In this document: positions 1 through 11,027 of the stretch, piece after piece
Layout: every line of letters begins with the position of its first letter
How positions within the stretch are numbered: position 1 is the stretch's first letter
Source: Cystobacter fuscus DSM 2262
GTDB lineage: Bacteria > Myxococcota > Myxococcia > Myxococcales > Myxococcaceae
Assembly: GCF_000335475.2 (NCBI RefSeq)
Contig: NZ_ANAH02000004.1
Location: 1-64,000, forward strand
Length of the DNA: 64,000 nucleotides
Direction of reading: 5' to 3'
Made by a program: the position numbers and the translations under genes
Notes under the pieces: model-generated
Database searches by the model: none
Seen by the model: the letters and a program-made list of their open reading frames with translations, nothing else
Told to the model about the DNA's origin: nothing

Positions 1-10
1 TTCCGTCCGA

Positions 11-250
11 GGGGGCGCGGCTTCTATCGCCTCGTCCCAGGGGAGTCAACCACCTTCGTCGACTCCCTCATCCCCGCTCGCCGTCTTCGGTCGCCTGCGC
101 GACTTCTCCGGTTCGTGGGGGCGCGGCTTCTATCACCGCCGCGTCTTGAGTCAACATCCCTTCGTCGACTCGGTATTTCGTCTTTCTCGTCCGGGTGTCC
201 CACCGCCAATGCGGCTTCGCTTTCCCGTCCGAGGGGGCGCGGCTTCTACC
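11..250. repeat. Three imperfect tandem repeats with internal dyads
   Basis: An 18-base core (GGGGGCGCGGCTTCTAYC) occurs at 11-28, 117-134 and 233-250. Each is followed 14-16 bases later by GAGTCAAC. In the first two copies this is followed by TTCGTCGACTC, so GAGTC and GACTC can pair as a short hairpin. Units are about 106 and 116 bases apart. No protein-coding frame is convincing in 1-540. Between the repeats and the csbD-like terminator I see nothing else. Function is unknown; a structured RNA or a decayed repeat family are both possible. Confidence 0.6.
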
Positions 251-491
251 ACCACCGCGTTTCGAGTCAACACGCTCCGCCGCTTTTTTTCTTCCTGCAG
301 GTCCGCGCGGAGTTGAGGGGGCGCAGGCCCCTCGTGGGTCGCGCCCGGAGAGGCGGCTTCGCCCCTCACGACAGAGAGCTAATGCAGCCCCCAGCGCCGT
401 GCCAACCCCACCTCATGGAGATCTGTCGAGGCCCGCCAGGCCGCCCGTCCCTCGCTCAGACCGACACCCGCTCGAGCCCGCAAAAGCCAAG

Positions 492-505
492 GGCTCCGAG
501 GAGCC
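492..505 (-). terminator. Putative terminator of the CsbD-like gene
   Basis: A GGCTCC/GGAGCC hairpin with a 2-base loop lies about 40 bases past the stop of the minus-strand CsbD gene. Read on the minus strand it is followed by CTTGGCTTTTGC, a weak T-rich tract. Confidence 0.45.
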
Positions 506-544
506 TGCTCCCCGAAGCCCTGGTTGTCGGATGCCGTCCAACCG

Positions 545-733
545 CTACGGCTCGTTGCGCCGCGGCTCGCCGTCCACCGCGTCCTTGATGACGCGCTTGG
601 CGTCCTCGATCTTCTCCTTCACGTGGCCCTTGAAGGTGTCCTTCTTGCCCTCGGCTTCCAGCTCACGGTCTCCCGTGGCCACGCCGACGGTCTCCTTCAC
701 CTTCCCCTTCGTCTTGTCCGTCCACTCACCCAT
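545..733 (-). CDS. CsbD-like stress protein
   Basis: This 62-residue hydrophilic protein begins MGEWTDKTKGKVKETVG and repeats the charged K/E pattern (GKKDTFKGHVKEKIEDAK) typical of the CsbD family. Members are small, largely disordered proteins induced by general or envelope stress; their biochemical role is not established. The start at 733 was chosen because a GAGGAGG-like ribosome site lies just upstream and because the homologous part starts here; a longer frame runs further upstream but adds no family-like sequence. A hairpin downstream could end the transcript. Confidence 0.85.
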   Translation of the reverse strand: MGEWTDKTKGKVKETVGVATGDRELEAEGKKDTFKGHVKEKIEDAKRVIKDAVDGEPRRNEP

Positions 734-938
734 GGCTGCCTCCTCGTGTTCGCGTACAGGACTGACTTCACCTCGACACGAAGAAGCTATGTACCCGGGG
801 ACATGGGGGACAACCGTCGGGGGCTCGTTCGCTCGGCCGCCACGGGGGCTAACGCAGGGCCTGACGGACGGGAAGCCCGACACCTCCCGTCCGCCAAGCC
901 AGCGCCTCCTTACCCCAAGGAGTCCTTTGGAGCCGATC

Positions 939-1955
939 TCAGCCGCAGATCGTCTCGAGCATGATGCGGCAAACCTCGTACGGGTCGCAGTTCGCGGCCG
1001 GACGACGATCCTCGAAGTAACCCTTGCCCTCGTTCACCGTCCCCATTGGGATGCGGATGGACGAGCCACGGTCACTGTTGCCGTAACGGAAGACATTGAT
1101 GGGCGCCGTCTCGTGCTGGCCCGTCAGGCGCTCCACGTTGTGCGCGCCGTACACCGCGATGTGCGCCTCGTGCCGCGCGCGCAGCTTCTCGCACGCCGCC
1201 TCGATGACCTTCAGGCCACCCGGCTCGCGCATCGCCTTGGTGCTCACGTTCGTGTGGCAGCCCGCGCCGTTCCAGTCACCCTTCACCGGCTTGGGGTGCA
1301 GCGTCGCGCTGATGCCGTAGTCCTCGCCCATCCGGTAGAGCAGCCAGCGCGCGAACCACAGCTCGTCACCCATCTCCAGCGCCGTGATCGGGCCAATCTG
1401 GAACTCCCACTGCGCGGGCATCACCTCGGCGTTCGTGCCGTTGAGGTGCAGGCCCGCGCGAAGACACGCCTCGGCGTGCGCCTCCACCAGCTTGCGGCCG
1501 AACACCTCGTCACTGCCCACGCCACAGTAGTAGCCGCCCTGCGGCGCCGGGAAACCCTTCTCCGGCCAGCCCAGCGGACGGTTGCCCTCGAACAGCGTGT
1601 ACTCCTGCTCCAGGCCGAACCACGTCTCGTGCGAGGCGTACTTCTCCGCCACCGCGCGCAGCGGGGCGCGCGTGTTGCTCGGATGGGGAGTGCCATCCTG
1701 CATCATCACCTCGCACATCACCAGCACGTCCGTCGTGCCCGGGCGCAGCGGATTGGGGATGTAGCGCACCGGCTTGAGCAACAGGTCGCTCTTCTTGCCC
1801 TCGGCCTGGTAGGTGCTCGAGCCGTCAAAGCCCCAGTCCGGCAAGTCCGAGAGGCTCTTGATCTCCGGAACCTCCACCACCTTCATCTTGGAGCGCAGCT
1901 TCGCCGTCGGCTTCTGACCGTCGATCCAGATGTACTCCGCCATCACCTTGCGCAT
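939..1955 (-). CDS. glnII: Glutamine synthetase, type II (GSII)
   Basis: This 338-residue enzyme makes glutamine from glutamate, ammonia and ATP in the cytoplasm. The eukaryote-like GSII class is shown by DWGFDGSSTYQA near residue 42, the FGLEQEYTLF segment, WEFQIGP, the ATP-site GAGCHTN and the C-terminal arginine-rich NSDRGSSIRIP. Length fits bacterial GSII (about 330-345), well short of GSI (about 470). The start at 1955 has GGAGG eight bases upstream; an internal ATG at residue 5 has a weaker site. A sigma-54 promoter (2029-2044) and two palindromic sites (2130-2175) lie upstream. They suggest activation by the divergently encoded enhancer-binding protein at 2484. That regulatory link is inference. 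Confidence 0.95.
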   Translation of the reverse strand: MRKVMAEYIWIDGQKPTAKLRSKMKVVEVPEIKSLSDLPDWGFDGSSTYQAEGKKSDLLLKPVRYIPNPLRPGTTDVLVMCEVMMQDGTPHPSNTRAPLRAVAEKYASHETWFGLEQEYTLFEGNRPLGWPEKGFPAPQGGYYCGVGSDEVFGRKLVEAHAEACLRAGLHLNGTNAEVMPAQWEFQIGPITALEMGDELWFARWLLYRMGEDYGISATLHPKPVKGDWNGAGCHTNVSTKAMREPGGLKVIEAACEKLRARHEAHIAVYGAHNVERLTGQHETAPINVFRYGNSDRGSSIRIPMGTVNEGKGYFEDRRPAANCDPYEVCRIMLETICG

Positions 1956-2028
1956 TCGGACTTCCTCCGGCCCTGTCGGGGGGCCTCTTGCTCCGGAGCC
2001 CGCGAGGGGCTCGATGTCTGAGCTTCAT

Positions 2029-2044
2029 TGCAGATGCGATGCCA
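2029..2044 (-). promoter_or_regulatory. Sigma-54 promoter of glnII
   Basis: On the minus strand the sequence is TGGCATCGCATCTGCA. It matches the -24/-12 consensus TGGCAC-N5-TTGCA, with GG and GC separated by exactly 10 bases. It lies 73 bases upstream of the glnII start codon, and the start site would be near 2017. No other element in the interval has the GG-N10-GC pattern pointing at glnII. Confidence 0.75.
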
Positions 2045-2129
2045 GCCGGCTTTCCCGCCCCTGAATCGAGGCAAGTCCGCTGAATCCTTGGGAATGCGCT
2101 CCTTCAACCCCTCCCCTTCCCCCTGGATT

Positions 2130-2175
2130 CCTACGTTTTTGTCGGCTCTCCTTCGCCTTCCTACAAAATTGTCGG
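2130..2175. promoter_or_regulatory. Paired 16-bp operator/enhancer sites (glnII side)
   Basis: Two near-palindromes, CCTACGTTTTTGTCGG (2130-2145) and CCTACAAAATTGTCGG (2160-2175), start exactly 30 bp apart. Their centres lie about 120 and 150 bp upstream of the predicted glnII transcription start, a normal distance for a sigma-54 enhancer. They share the CCKAC...GTMGG ends with the pair at 2364-2409. Confidence 0.75.
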
Positions 2176-2363
2176 AACTCTCGACCCCCAAGAAGCCCCG
2201 CGCCCGGCCACGCCCCTCCTCTTCCCACATCCTTGAGCCTCCACCTACCGCTCGGTCGGTCCGGTCTTCTTCGCTTGATTAGAATCCGACGCGCTCCGTC
2301 CTGCTGACGCCCGCTGACGGACAGAGATGTGGGCGCCCTCCCCCCAGGAGCCCCCTTCCCCTA

Positions 2364-2409
2364 CCTACAATTTCGTAGGTCCTGGCTTTCGAGCCGACAA
2401 AAATGTAGG
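2364..2409. promoter_or_regulatory. Paired 16-bp operator/enhancer sites (activator side)
   Basis: CCTACAATTTCGTAGG (2364-2379) and CCGACAAAAATGTAGG (2394-2409) again start exactly 30 bp apart, in mirror arrangement to the glnII pair. They end 74 bases before the activator's ATG. I see no GG-N10-GC sigma-54 promoter between them and the gene. Autoregulation of a sigma-70 type promoter is therefore more likely than sigma-54 activation here. A GAGTC-TTTT-GACTC dyad follows at 2414-2427. Confidence 0.75.
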
Positions 2410-2483
2410 AAAGAGTCTTTTGACTCTTCAGTCGACCGGAGGGCTTCCCCGGAGAGGCGGCTTTTTCCGGAAGAGGCACGCGC

Positions 2484-4031
<1,548 letters not shown>

Positions 4032-4058
4032 TCCCTCTCGGGCCCCTCCTGGCGGCGC

Positions 4059-4844
4059 TCAGTTGCGCCGCGTGCGGTCCGTCATCGCCCGCTCCACCTC
4101 GCGCATCAGCTCCTCCTCGGCGCTCTCCCTCGGACGCACCGCCGCCGCCCCCAGTTCGGAGGACCACGGCCCCCCGGCGTCCACCGACAGCTGCGAGGCA
4201 CGCTCGGTCAGCTTCTGGATGCCCCGCGCATCCACCACGTTCGTCGGATCCAGTTGATCCAACGGCGTCTGCTCCAGCCGGCCCAACGACATCCGCTCCA
4301 GCCGGAAGCCCAAGAGCTCGGTGCCCACCTCGACGCCCACGTGGTCGATGAAGAGGCCCCGGTCCGCCACCAGCTCGTCGAAGTTGAACGTGCTCACCGA
4401 CCGCGCCAGCGCGCACGCGAAGCGCTCCTCCAGGAGCGCATGCACCTCGCCGGGCTGGTTCGCCCTCGCGCACCCCACCTCCCGCGCCACCCGCAGCACG
4501 CCCACCTCGTCGCGCGGCACCTTCACCAGGAACGTGGCCCGCAAGTCCACCCGGATGCCGTCCCGGCACGACAAGCCCTGCCCCCCCCGGCGCTCCACCA
4601 CCACCTTGCGCACCGACAGGTCCAACACCTCCGCGCGCTCCACCACCGGCCACACCCACGTGCCCCCGAAGCGCACCCGCGTGGGCTCGCCCCCGCGCAC
4701 GAGCACCAGGGCCTCGCCCTCCCGCGCCCGGCGGTAGCACCCCAGCACCAGCGCGCACACGCCCGCCATGCCGAGAACAGCACACAGGACGACGGTTTCC
4801 ACGGTGAAGCCACTCCTGGGTAGGCAGGCGGAGTCCCAATCCAT
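4059..4844 (-). CDS. SPFH/band 7 (flotillin-like) membrane protein
   Basis: This 261-residue protein has one N-terminal membrane segment (about 13-35, VETVVLCAVLGMAGVCALVLG). A band 7/SPFH region follows, recognisable from the GEALVLVRGG start and the DGIRVDLRATFLVKVP strand pair. It is shorter than flotillins and lacks their long coiled-coil repeats, ending in a short acidic helix. Such proteins scaffold membrane microdomains or protease complexes; no partner is evident. The ATG at 4844 is preceded by AGGAGG, and a GTG one codon upstream is an alternative. It converges on the activator gene with only 27 bases between stops. Confidence 0.75.
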   Translation of the reverse strand: MDWDSACLPRSGFTVETVVLCAVLGMAGVCALVLGCYRRAREGEALVLVRGGEPTRVRFGGTWVWPVVERAEVLDLSVRKVVVERRGGQGLSCRDGIRVDLRATFLVKVPRDEVGVLRVAREVGCARANQPGEVHALLEERFACALARSVSTFNFDELVADRGLFIDHVGVEVGTELLGFRLERMSLGRLEQTPLDQLDPTNVVDARGIQKLTERASQLSVDAGGPWSSELGAAAVRPRESAEEELMREVERAMTDRTRRN

Positions 4845-4894
4845 CACGTCTCCCCCTCCTCGCGCCAGAGGGGGGTCCTCCCGGCCCCGCTCGG

Positions 4895-5410
4895 CTACTC
4901 GTCCGCGTTCTTCCGGCGCTGGAGCGCCTTCTGCAGCTTCTTCATCTTCTCCATGGCCAGGCCCCGCTTGAGCCCCGACAGCAGATCCACGAAGACGAAG
5001 CCGTCCAGGTGCCCGATCTCATGCTGCAGCACGTGCGCGAGCTTCCCCTCCGCTTCCAGCTCGTGCCACGCCCCCGTCCGGTCCTGGTACTTCACCTTCA
5101 CCTTGTGGAAGCGCGGCGTCTTCTCGAACAGGTCCGGCACCGACAGACACCCTTCCTCCAGCGTCACCGGCCCCGACTTCTCCAGAATCTGAGGGTTGAT
5201 GATCTCGAAGAACGTCCCGTCCTCCCGGCCCACCCAGGACAGGCGCAAGGGCACGCCAATCTGGTTGGCCGCGATGCCAATCCCCTCCGCCTCCTTCATG
5301 GCCTCGAACATCTCGTCCAGCAGCTTCGTGAGGCTCTCCCCGAAGTCCGTCACGGGTTTGGTCGGCGTGCTGAGAACCTTGTTCGGCCAGATGACGATGT
5401 CGCGTGCCAT
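4895..5410 (-). CDS. def: Peptide deformylase
   Basis: This enzyme removes the formyl group from the N-terminal methionine of new proteins at the ribosome. All three signature motifs are present in the 171-residue protein: GIGIAANQIG (motif I), EGCLS with the metal-binding cysteine (motif II), and HEIGHLDG with the two metal histidines and catalytic glutamate (motif III). The start at MARDIVIWP matches the family and has a GGGAGAG ribosome site; a longer frame upstream adds nothing recognisable. The lysine-rich C-terminal tail (MEKMKKLQKALQRRK) is common in this family. No fmt gene lies next to it here. Confidence 0.95.
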   Translation of the reverse strand: MARDIVIWPNKVLSTPTKPVTDFGESLTKLLDEMFEAMKEAEGIGIAANQIGVPLRLSWVGREDGTFFEIINPQILEKSGPVTLEEGCLSVPDLFEKTPRFHKVKVKYQDRTGAWHELEAEGKLAHVLQHEIGHLDGFVFVDLLSGLKRGLAMEKMKKLQKALQRRKNADE

Positions 5411-5525
5411 GCGGTGTGTCTCTCCCTGAGCGCTCGCGCGTGAAACGTCCTTGTACACCGCGCCCGCCTCCCCGCCAGCCCCGAGTGACGGGCCTTGTCT
5501 CCCACCCACCGCCCCGGCGGGGCCC

Positions 5526-7016
5526 TCAGCGCCCGGAGACGGGCCGCTCCCCCTCGCGCAGCGCCGCCTGGAGCAGCGCCTGGGTGTCCAGCTCCGTGCG
5601 CCGCACCTCGCTCGCCCCCGCGAAGGCCTCCTTGTAGCCCCCCGCCACGAAGGCCTGGAAATCCGTGGTCGCCACCCGGTAGCGCCCCTCGGGCCGCACG
5701 GGCTCCTGCCCCGCCCCCGGGTCCGCCGCGTCCCTGAGCACCCGCAGGTCCTCCACCCGCCCCCCGCGCACCCGGTAGCTCACCCCACTGCGCTGGCTGT
5801 AGCCGTCCGTCCCCCGCTTCGACTCGCTCAGCGCCACCCAGTCCGCCAGCTGCTGCCCCGTCATCTCCGCCGTCACCAGCACGTTGCGGTACGGAAACGC
5901 CCCCTCGAACGCCTCCCGCGTCACCTCCCCCGCGGGCAGCCCCGCCCGAAACCCCGCCGCCATCGCGAAGAACGCCCGCGCCCCCGCCGCCCGGCGCCAC
6001 ACCTCCGTCGCCCAGGTGCCCACTTCCGCCTCCCCCGTCGTGAGCCCCTCGTCCCCCAGGGGGCTCGACAGCCGGCCCACCCCCACGAAGCGCTCCGGCC
6101 GCTTCTCCCTCAACGCGCGCCCCAACTCCTCCACCCTCGCCGCCATCTCCGCGTCCTCCGGCCGCGCCCCGTCCATCTTCACCAGCCCCCCCTCCACCCC
6201 CACCAGCCGCCGTCCCTGGAAGCGCAACCGCACCTCGGAGACGTACGCCAGGTACTGGTAGGAGGACACCGTGTACGTCCTCGTGCCCGGCACCACCCGC
6301 AGGTCCTCCCGGGCATGCGAGTGCGAGCCGAGGATGAGATCGATGCCCGGCACCGCCCGCGCGAGCGCCTCGTCGTCCTCGCGCAGCTGATGGCCGATGA
6401 GCACCACCGCGTCCACGTGCTCACGCTCGCGCAGGGCGCCCACCACCACCCGCGCCGCCTCCGTCGCGTCCGTCCACCGCGTCCCCAAAGGCAGCCGCTC
6501 CGCCTTCACCAGCCGCTGCATGTCCGGCCCCGCCACCGCGAAGAAGCCCAGCCGCACGCCCCCCACCTCCCGCACGAGGTAGGGCCGCCCCTCCACCTGG
6601 AAGTGGGGCGAGCCGTCCGCTCCCACCAGGTTCGCGCACAACACCGGGTAGTCCACCGCCGCCCGGCAACGCGCGAACGCCTCCGCCCCATAGTCCAGGT
6701 CGTGGTTGCCCAGGGCCATCATGTCCACCAGCCCGTTGAACCACGGCCACTCCACGCACCCGTACTCGTCACTCCACACGGGCACGCCCTGGTTCACCCA
6801 ATCGCCCCCAGACACCCCCAGCGTGTCCGGCCTCGCCTTCGCCGCCCGGAAGTACGCGAGCGCCCGAGCCACCCCGCCCTGCCCTGGCTCCCCCTCCGAG
6901 TAGAAGGGCTCCGCGTGCGAGTGGTAGTCCGTCATCCCCACCAGCGTCACCGTGTGCGTCGTCTGGCAGGCGGGCAAAAGCAGGAGACTCGAGAGCAGGA
7001 CGAGGCGCTTGTTCAT
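5526..7016 (-). CDS. 5'-nucleotidase/metallophosphoesterase lipoprotein
   Basis: This 496-residue protein begins with a lipoprotein signal ending LLLLPAC (Cys17), so it should be anchored in a membrane. The next segment carries the calcineurin-like metallophosphatase motifs of the UshA/5'-nucleotidase family: DYHSHAEP, SGGDWVNQG, GNHDLDYG and the later GSHSHARE. The C-terminal half (about 290-490) fits the 5'-nucleotidase substrate domain. It probably hydrolyses nucleotides or related phosphate esters at the cell surface. The first metal motif reads D-Y-H rather than the usual D-x-H-G, but the ligands are kept. It is separated from def by about 115 bases on the same strand. Confidence 0.85.
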   Translation of the reverse strand: MNKRLVLLSSLLLLPACQTTHTVTLVGMTDYHSHAEPFYSEGEPGQGGVARALAYFRAAKARPDTLGVSGGDWVNQGVPVWSDEYGCVEWPWFNGLVDMMALGNHDLDYGAEAFARCRAAVDYPVLCANLVGADGSPHFQVEGRPYLVREVGGVRLGFFAVAGPDMQRLVKAERLPLGTRWTDATEAARVVVGALREREHVDAVVLIGHQLREDDEALARAVPGIDLILGSHSHAREDLRVVPGTRTYTVSSYQYLAYVSEVRLRFQGRRLVGVEGGLVKMDGARPEDAEMAARVEELGRALREKRPERFVGVGRLSSPLGDEGLTTGEAEVGTWATEVWRRAAGARAFFAMAAGFRAGLPAGEVTREAFEGAFPYRNVLVTAEMTGQQLADWVALSESKRGTDGYSQRSGVSYRVRGGRVEDLRVLRDAADPGAGQEPVRPEGRYRVATTDFQAFVAGGYKEAFAGASEVRRTELDTQALLQAALREGERPVSGR

Positions 7017-7067
7017 GCGCGCCCCTTCACACCCCCTCCCCGCGACGTCAAGCCGTGCTCCCCCGCA

Positions 7068-7925
7068 CTACGGTGGAGAACCTCGCCGCAATCGCTCCAG
7101 CTCCGCCCGGAGTTCCTCCACCTGGCGCTGGGCTTCCTGGCGCAGCCGGGCCTCTTCGTCCGCGCGCTGCCGCAACTCCTCCACCCGCCGGGCCTCCTCG
7201 GCCATACGCCGCCGCAGCTCCTTCGCCAGCCGGGCCTCCTCGTCCACCCGCCGCTGCAGCCCCTCCGTCAGTTGCTCCAGGCGGGCGATCACCTCCTCGG
7301 GCTCCAGCAGCATCTCCTGCCCGGAGTAGAAGCGCAGCCGGCCCTCCTCCAGGCGCAACTCCACCCCCAGTTGCTCCGAGACATACACGCCCCCGCTCGG
7401 CTCCAGGGGCTCGTAGACCCGTGCCTCGGGCGCCGGCAGCCGGTACCCGTGCAACCGCTGCCGCCGCCGGTCGTAGATGAAGTACTCCGGTATGCCGAGG
7501 CTCGCGTAGCGCAGCACGTTCTCGCGCGCGTCCTTGCTCCGCGGCCCTCCGACGTGCACCTCCAGCACGAAGTCCAGGCCCTTGCCCTCCGCGCTCACCA
7601 CCCACTTGTCCCGCTCGTGCGCCTCGGCGCCCAGCACCGCCATCAGGTCCGGCGCGAAGCGGCGCGCCCCCGGGTAGTACACCGGCATCTCCGCCGCCAG
7701 GTACACGCGCCGCCGCTGCCGCGCGAAATGGCCGCGCAGCGTGTCCAGCGCCTTCACCTTCGCCTGGAAATGCCGGTCCCCCTCCGGCGGCGACATCTCC
7801 GCGTACGTCACCTCTCCGGGCAGCGCCTCCACCACCCGCGCCCGCTCCTCCGGGCTCAGCGCGTCCCACTCCCGCTGCGGGGGGGCCCGGGGATACCTGT
7901 CCGCCTTGCCGGATCGCGCCGCCAT
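7068..7925 (-). CDS. Uma2-family (DUF820) protein with C-terminal coiled coil
   Basis: This 285-residue protein contains the Uma2/DUF820 PD-(D/E)XK-type nuclease-like core. The recognisable parts are the APDLMAVLG segment, the FVLEVHVGG strand (candidate catalytic E) and LRYASLGIPEYFIYD. After the core, residues about 205-280 form a long charged coiled coil rich in EEAR and ELRR repeats, as often seen in cyanobacterial and myxobacterial members. The nuclease activity of the family is predicted rather than shown. The start at MAARSGK was preferred because the 40 residues in frame upstream are low-complexity. Confidence 0.7.
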   Translation of the reverse strand: MAARSGKADRYPRAPPQREWDALSPEERARVVEALPGEVTYAEMSPPEGDRHFQAKVKALDTLRGHFARQRRRVYLAAEMPVYYPGARRFAPDLMAVLGAEAHERDKWVVSAEGKGLDFVLEVHVGGPRSKDARENVLRYASLGIPEYFIYDRRRQRLHGYRLPAPEARVYEPLEPSGGVYVSEQLGVELRLEEGRLRFYSGQEMLLEPEEVIARLEQLTEGLQRRVDEEARLAKELRRRMAEEARRVEELRQRADEEARLRQEAQRQVEELRAELERLRRGSPP

Positions 7926-8056
7926 GCCACGAGCCTGGGTCGCCCTCCCTCCGCCGTCAACCCGCGCCCGGGCCTCCCGCTCCTCCCCGCCCTCGCCCTC
8001 CACCCCTCCCGACGTCTCCCCCGCCGCTTCCCGCTCCCATGGCATGTCTCACCTTC

Positions 8057-8112
8057 CAGGTCACCTGAAAGGCCCTGATACTACAGGTCACCTCCGACAT
8101 GACAGGTCATCC
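8057..8112. repeat. Three short direct repeats (CAGGTCACCT type)
   Basis: CAGGTCACCT occurs at 8057-8066 and 8084-8093, and the variant CAGGTCATCC at 8103-8112. AGGT-C-ACCT is itself a 9-base palindrome. They lie between the Uma2-family gene and the DUF2378 gene, about 130 bases upstream of the first. They could be operator sites or chance repeats. Confidence 0.4.
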
Positions 8113-8132
8113 CCGGCGAGGGGGCCGGCCGC

Positions 8133-8756
8133 CTACTCCCAGGACAGCACGTACTCGCTGTCCAGCACGTCCACGCGCGAGCCCACCACCTCCACCCCGC
8201 GCGCCTTGGTGGACTCCAGCACGGCGCGCAGCAGGCCCTCGTGGAAAGCGCACGGCATGAAGTCGCGCCGCATGGTGACGCGGCCCCGGCAGAAGCCCTC
8301 CCACGACACCGAGCGATCCCCGTGATTCACCGCCGCCCGGTACGCCGAGGGGAGGTTGCCCACCAGCCGCCTCGTCTCGCACCGCGACAGCAACAGCAGC
8401 GCCTTGCCCGCCGCGGACGCGAGCAGATCCGTCGCCGCCCGCTGCCCCAACAGCCGCTGGGCCGCATCCCACCCCCCGCACCCCGGCGCCAGCTCCCACG
8501 CCGCCGCCGCGTTCACCCGCATGAAGGCGCCCAACGGATAGTTGAAGAACTCCATGAAGCGCGGCTCGCCCCCCGCGTCCACGCAGCGCAGCATCGCCGC
8601 CTCCCCCGCCCACGTGCGCACCGCGTCCAGCGACCCCAGGAAGAGCGAGCCCCTCACGGTGTCCCCGGGGATCGCCAGCGCCAGGCGCCGCGCCAGGTCC
8701 TCGGCCGCCTCCACTCGCACCGGACCCACATCCACCGCACAGGCACTCGTCAGCAT
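8133..8756 (-). CDS. DUF2378 (TIGR02265-type) myxobacterial paralog
   Basis: This 207-residue protein has the pattern of the lineage-specific DUF2378 family: GDTVRGSLFLGSLDAVR near the N-terminus, MEFFNYPLGAFMRV in the middle and a C-terminal REDF-like segment (RRDFMPCAFHEGLLRAVLE). These proteins occur in many copies in Cystobacterineae and have no assigned function. The start at MLTSACAVDV is supported by GGAGGGG at good spacing. Recognition is from memory of the family pattern; a profile search would settle it. Confidence 0.65.
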   Translation of the reverse strand: MLTSACAVDVGPVRVEAAEDLARRLALAIPGDTVRGSLFLGSLDAVRTWAGEAAMLRCVDAGGEPRFMEFFNYPLGAFMRVNAAAAWELAPGCGGWDAAQRLLGQRAATDLLASAAGKALLLLSRCETRRLVGNLPSAYRAAVNHGDRSVSWEGFCRGRVTMRRDFMPCAFHEGLLRAVLESTKARGVEVVGSRVDVLDSEYVLSWE

Positions 8757-9086
8757 GACACCACCCCTCCCGCCAAAGGACGCCAGGCCGCACGCCTTCG
8801 ACACCCCACCCTAACCACGTCCCTCCCAACCGACAGGGGGCCCCCCCCGCTCCTCCACGCTTTTTCCCGCTCGCCCCGTCTTCCCTGGTCCCTCGCCCAT
8901 CTCCAGCGCCCACCACGTTACACTTCGCGCGAGTTCCACCCCTCCACGCGTGCCCTCCCGAGGTGTCCTCGCGGCCAGCCAGCCCCCTGCCCGCCTCGAC
9001 CGTGGTCCCCTGGACAATGTTGGTCTTTCTTGATTTTTCTGGAATCACCATCCGGGTTTCACGATTGACGCGACGGAGCCCCACGC

Positions 9087-10898
<1,812 letters not shown>

Positions 10899-11027
10899 GG
10901 CCGCGGGCCCACGCGCTCATGCGCTCCATGACCAGACGTCATGCCACCGACAACCCGGCGGGTCTCCCGGGCCACTGGCTTTGCATGCGTCCTCGCTTCA
11001 TGACAGCGTGAACCTCCCACCGCTCTC

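Noticed and set aside
11-250. CRISPR array
   Set aside because: Units are 106-116 bases apart, copies are imperfect, the variable parts are too long, and no cas genes are present.
195-2021. Very long plus-strand open frame over the CsbD and glutamine synthetase genes
   Set aside because: It is antisense to clear genes, Arg/Ala/His-rich and without domains. High GC removes stops from opposite frames. The same holds for the long frames at 5451-8078, 23303-27202, 49721-52765 and 57163-61287.
2130-2409. NifA upstream activator sequences (TGT-N10-ACA)
   Set aside because: No TGT-N10-ACA fits. The palindromes have their own CCKAC...GTMGG form, so I did not assign them to NifA.
2364-2483. Sigma-54 promoter for the activator gene
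   Set aside because: No GG-N10-GC element of acceptable match occurs between the operator pair and the ATG.
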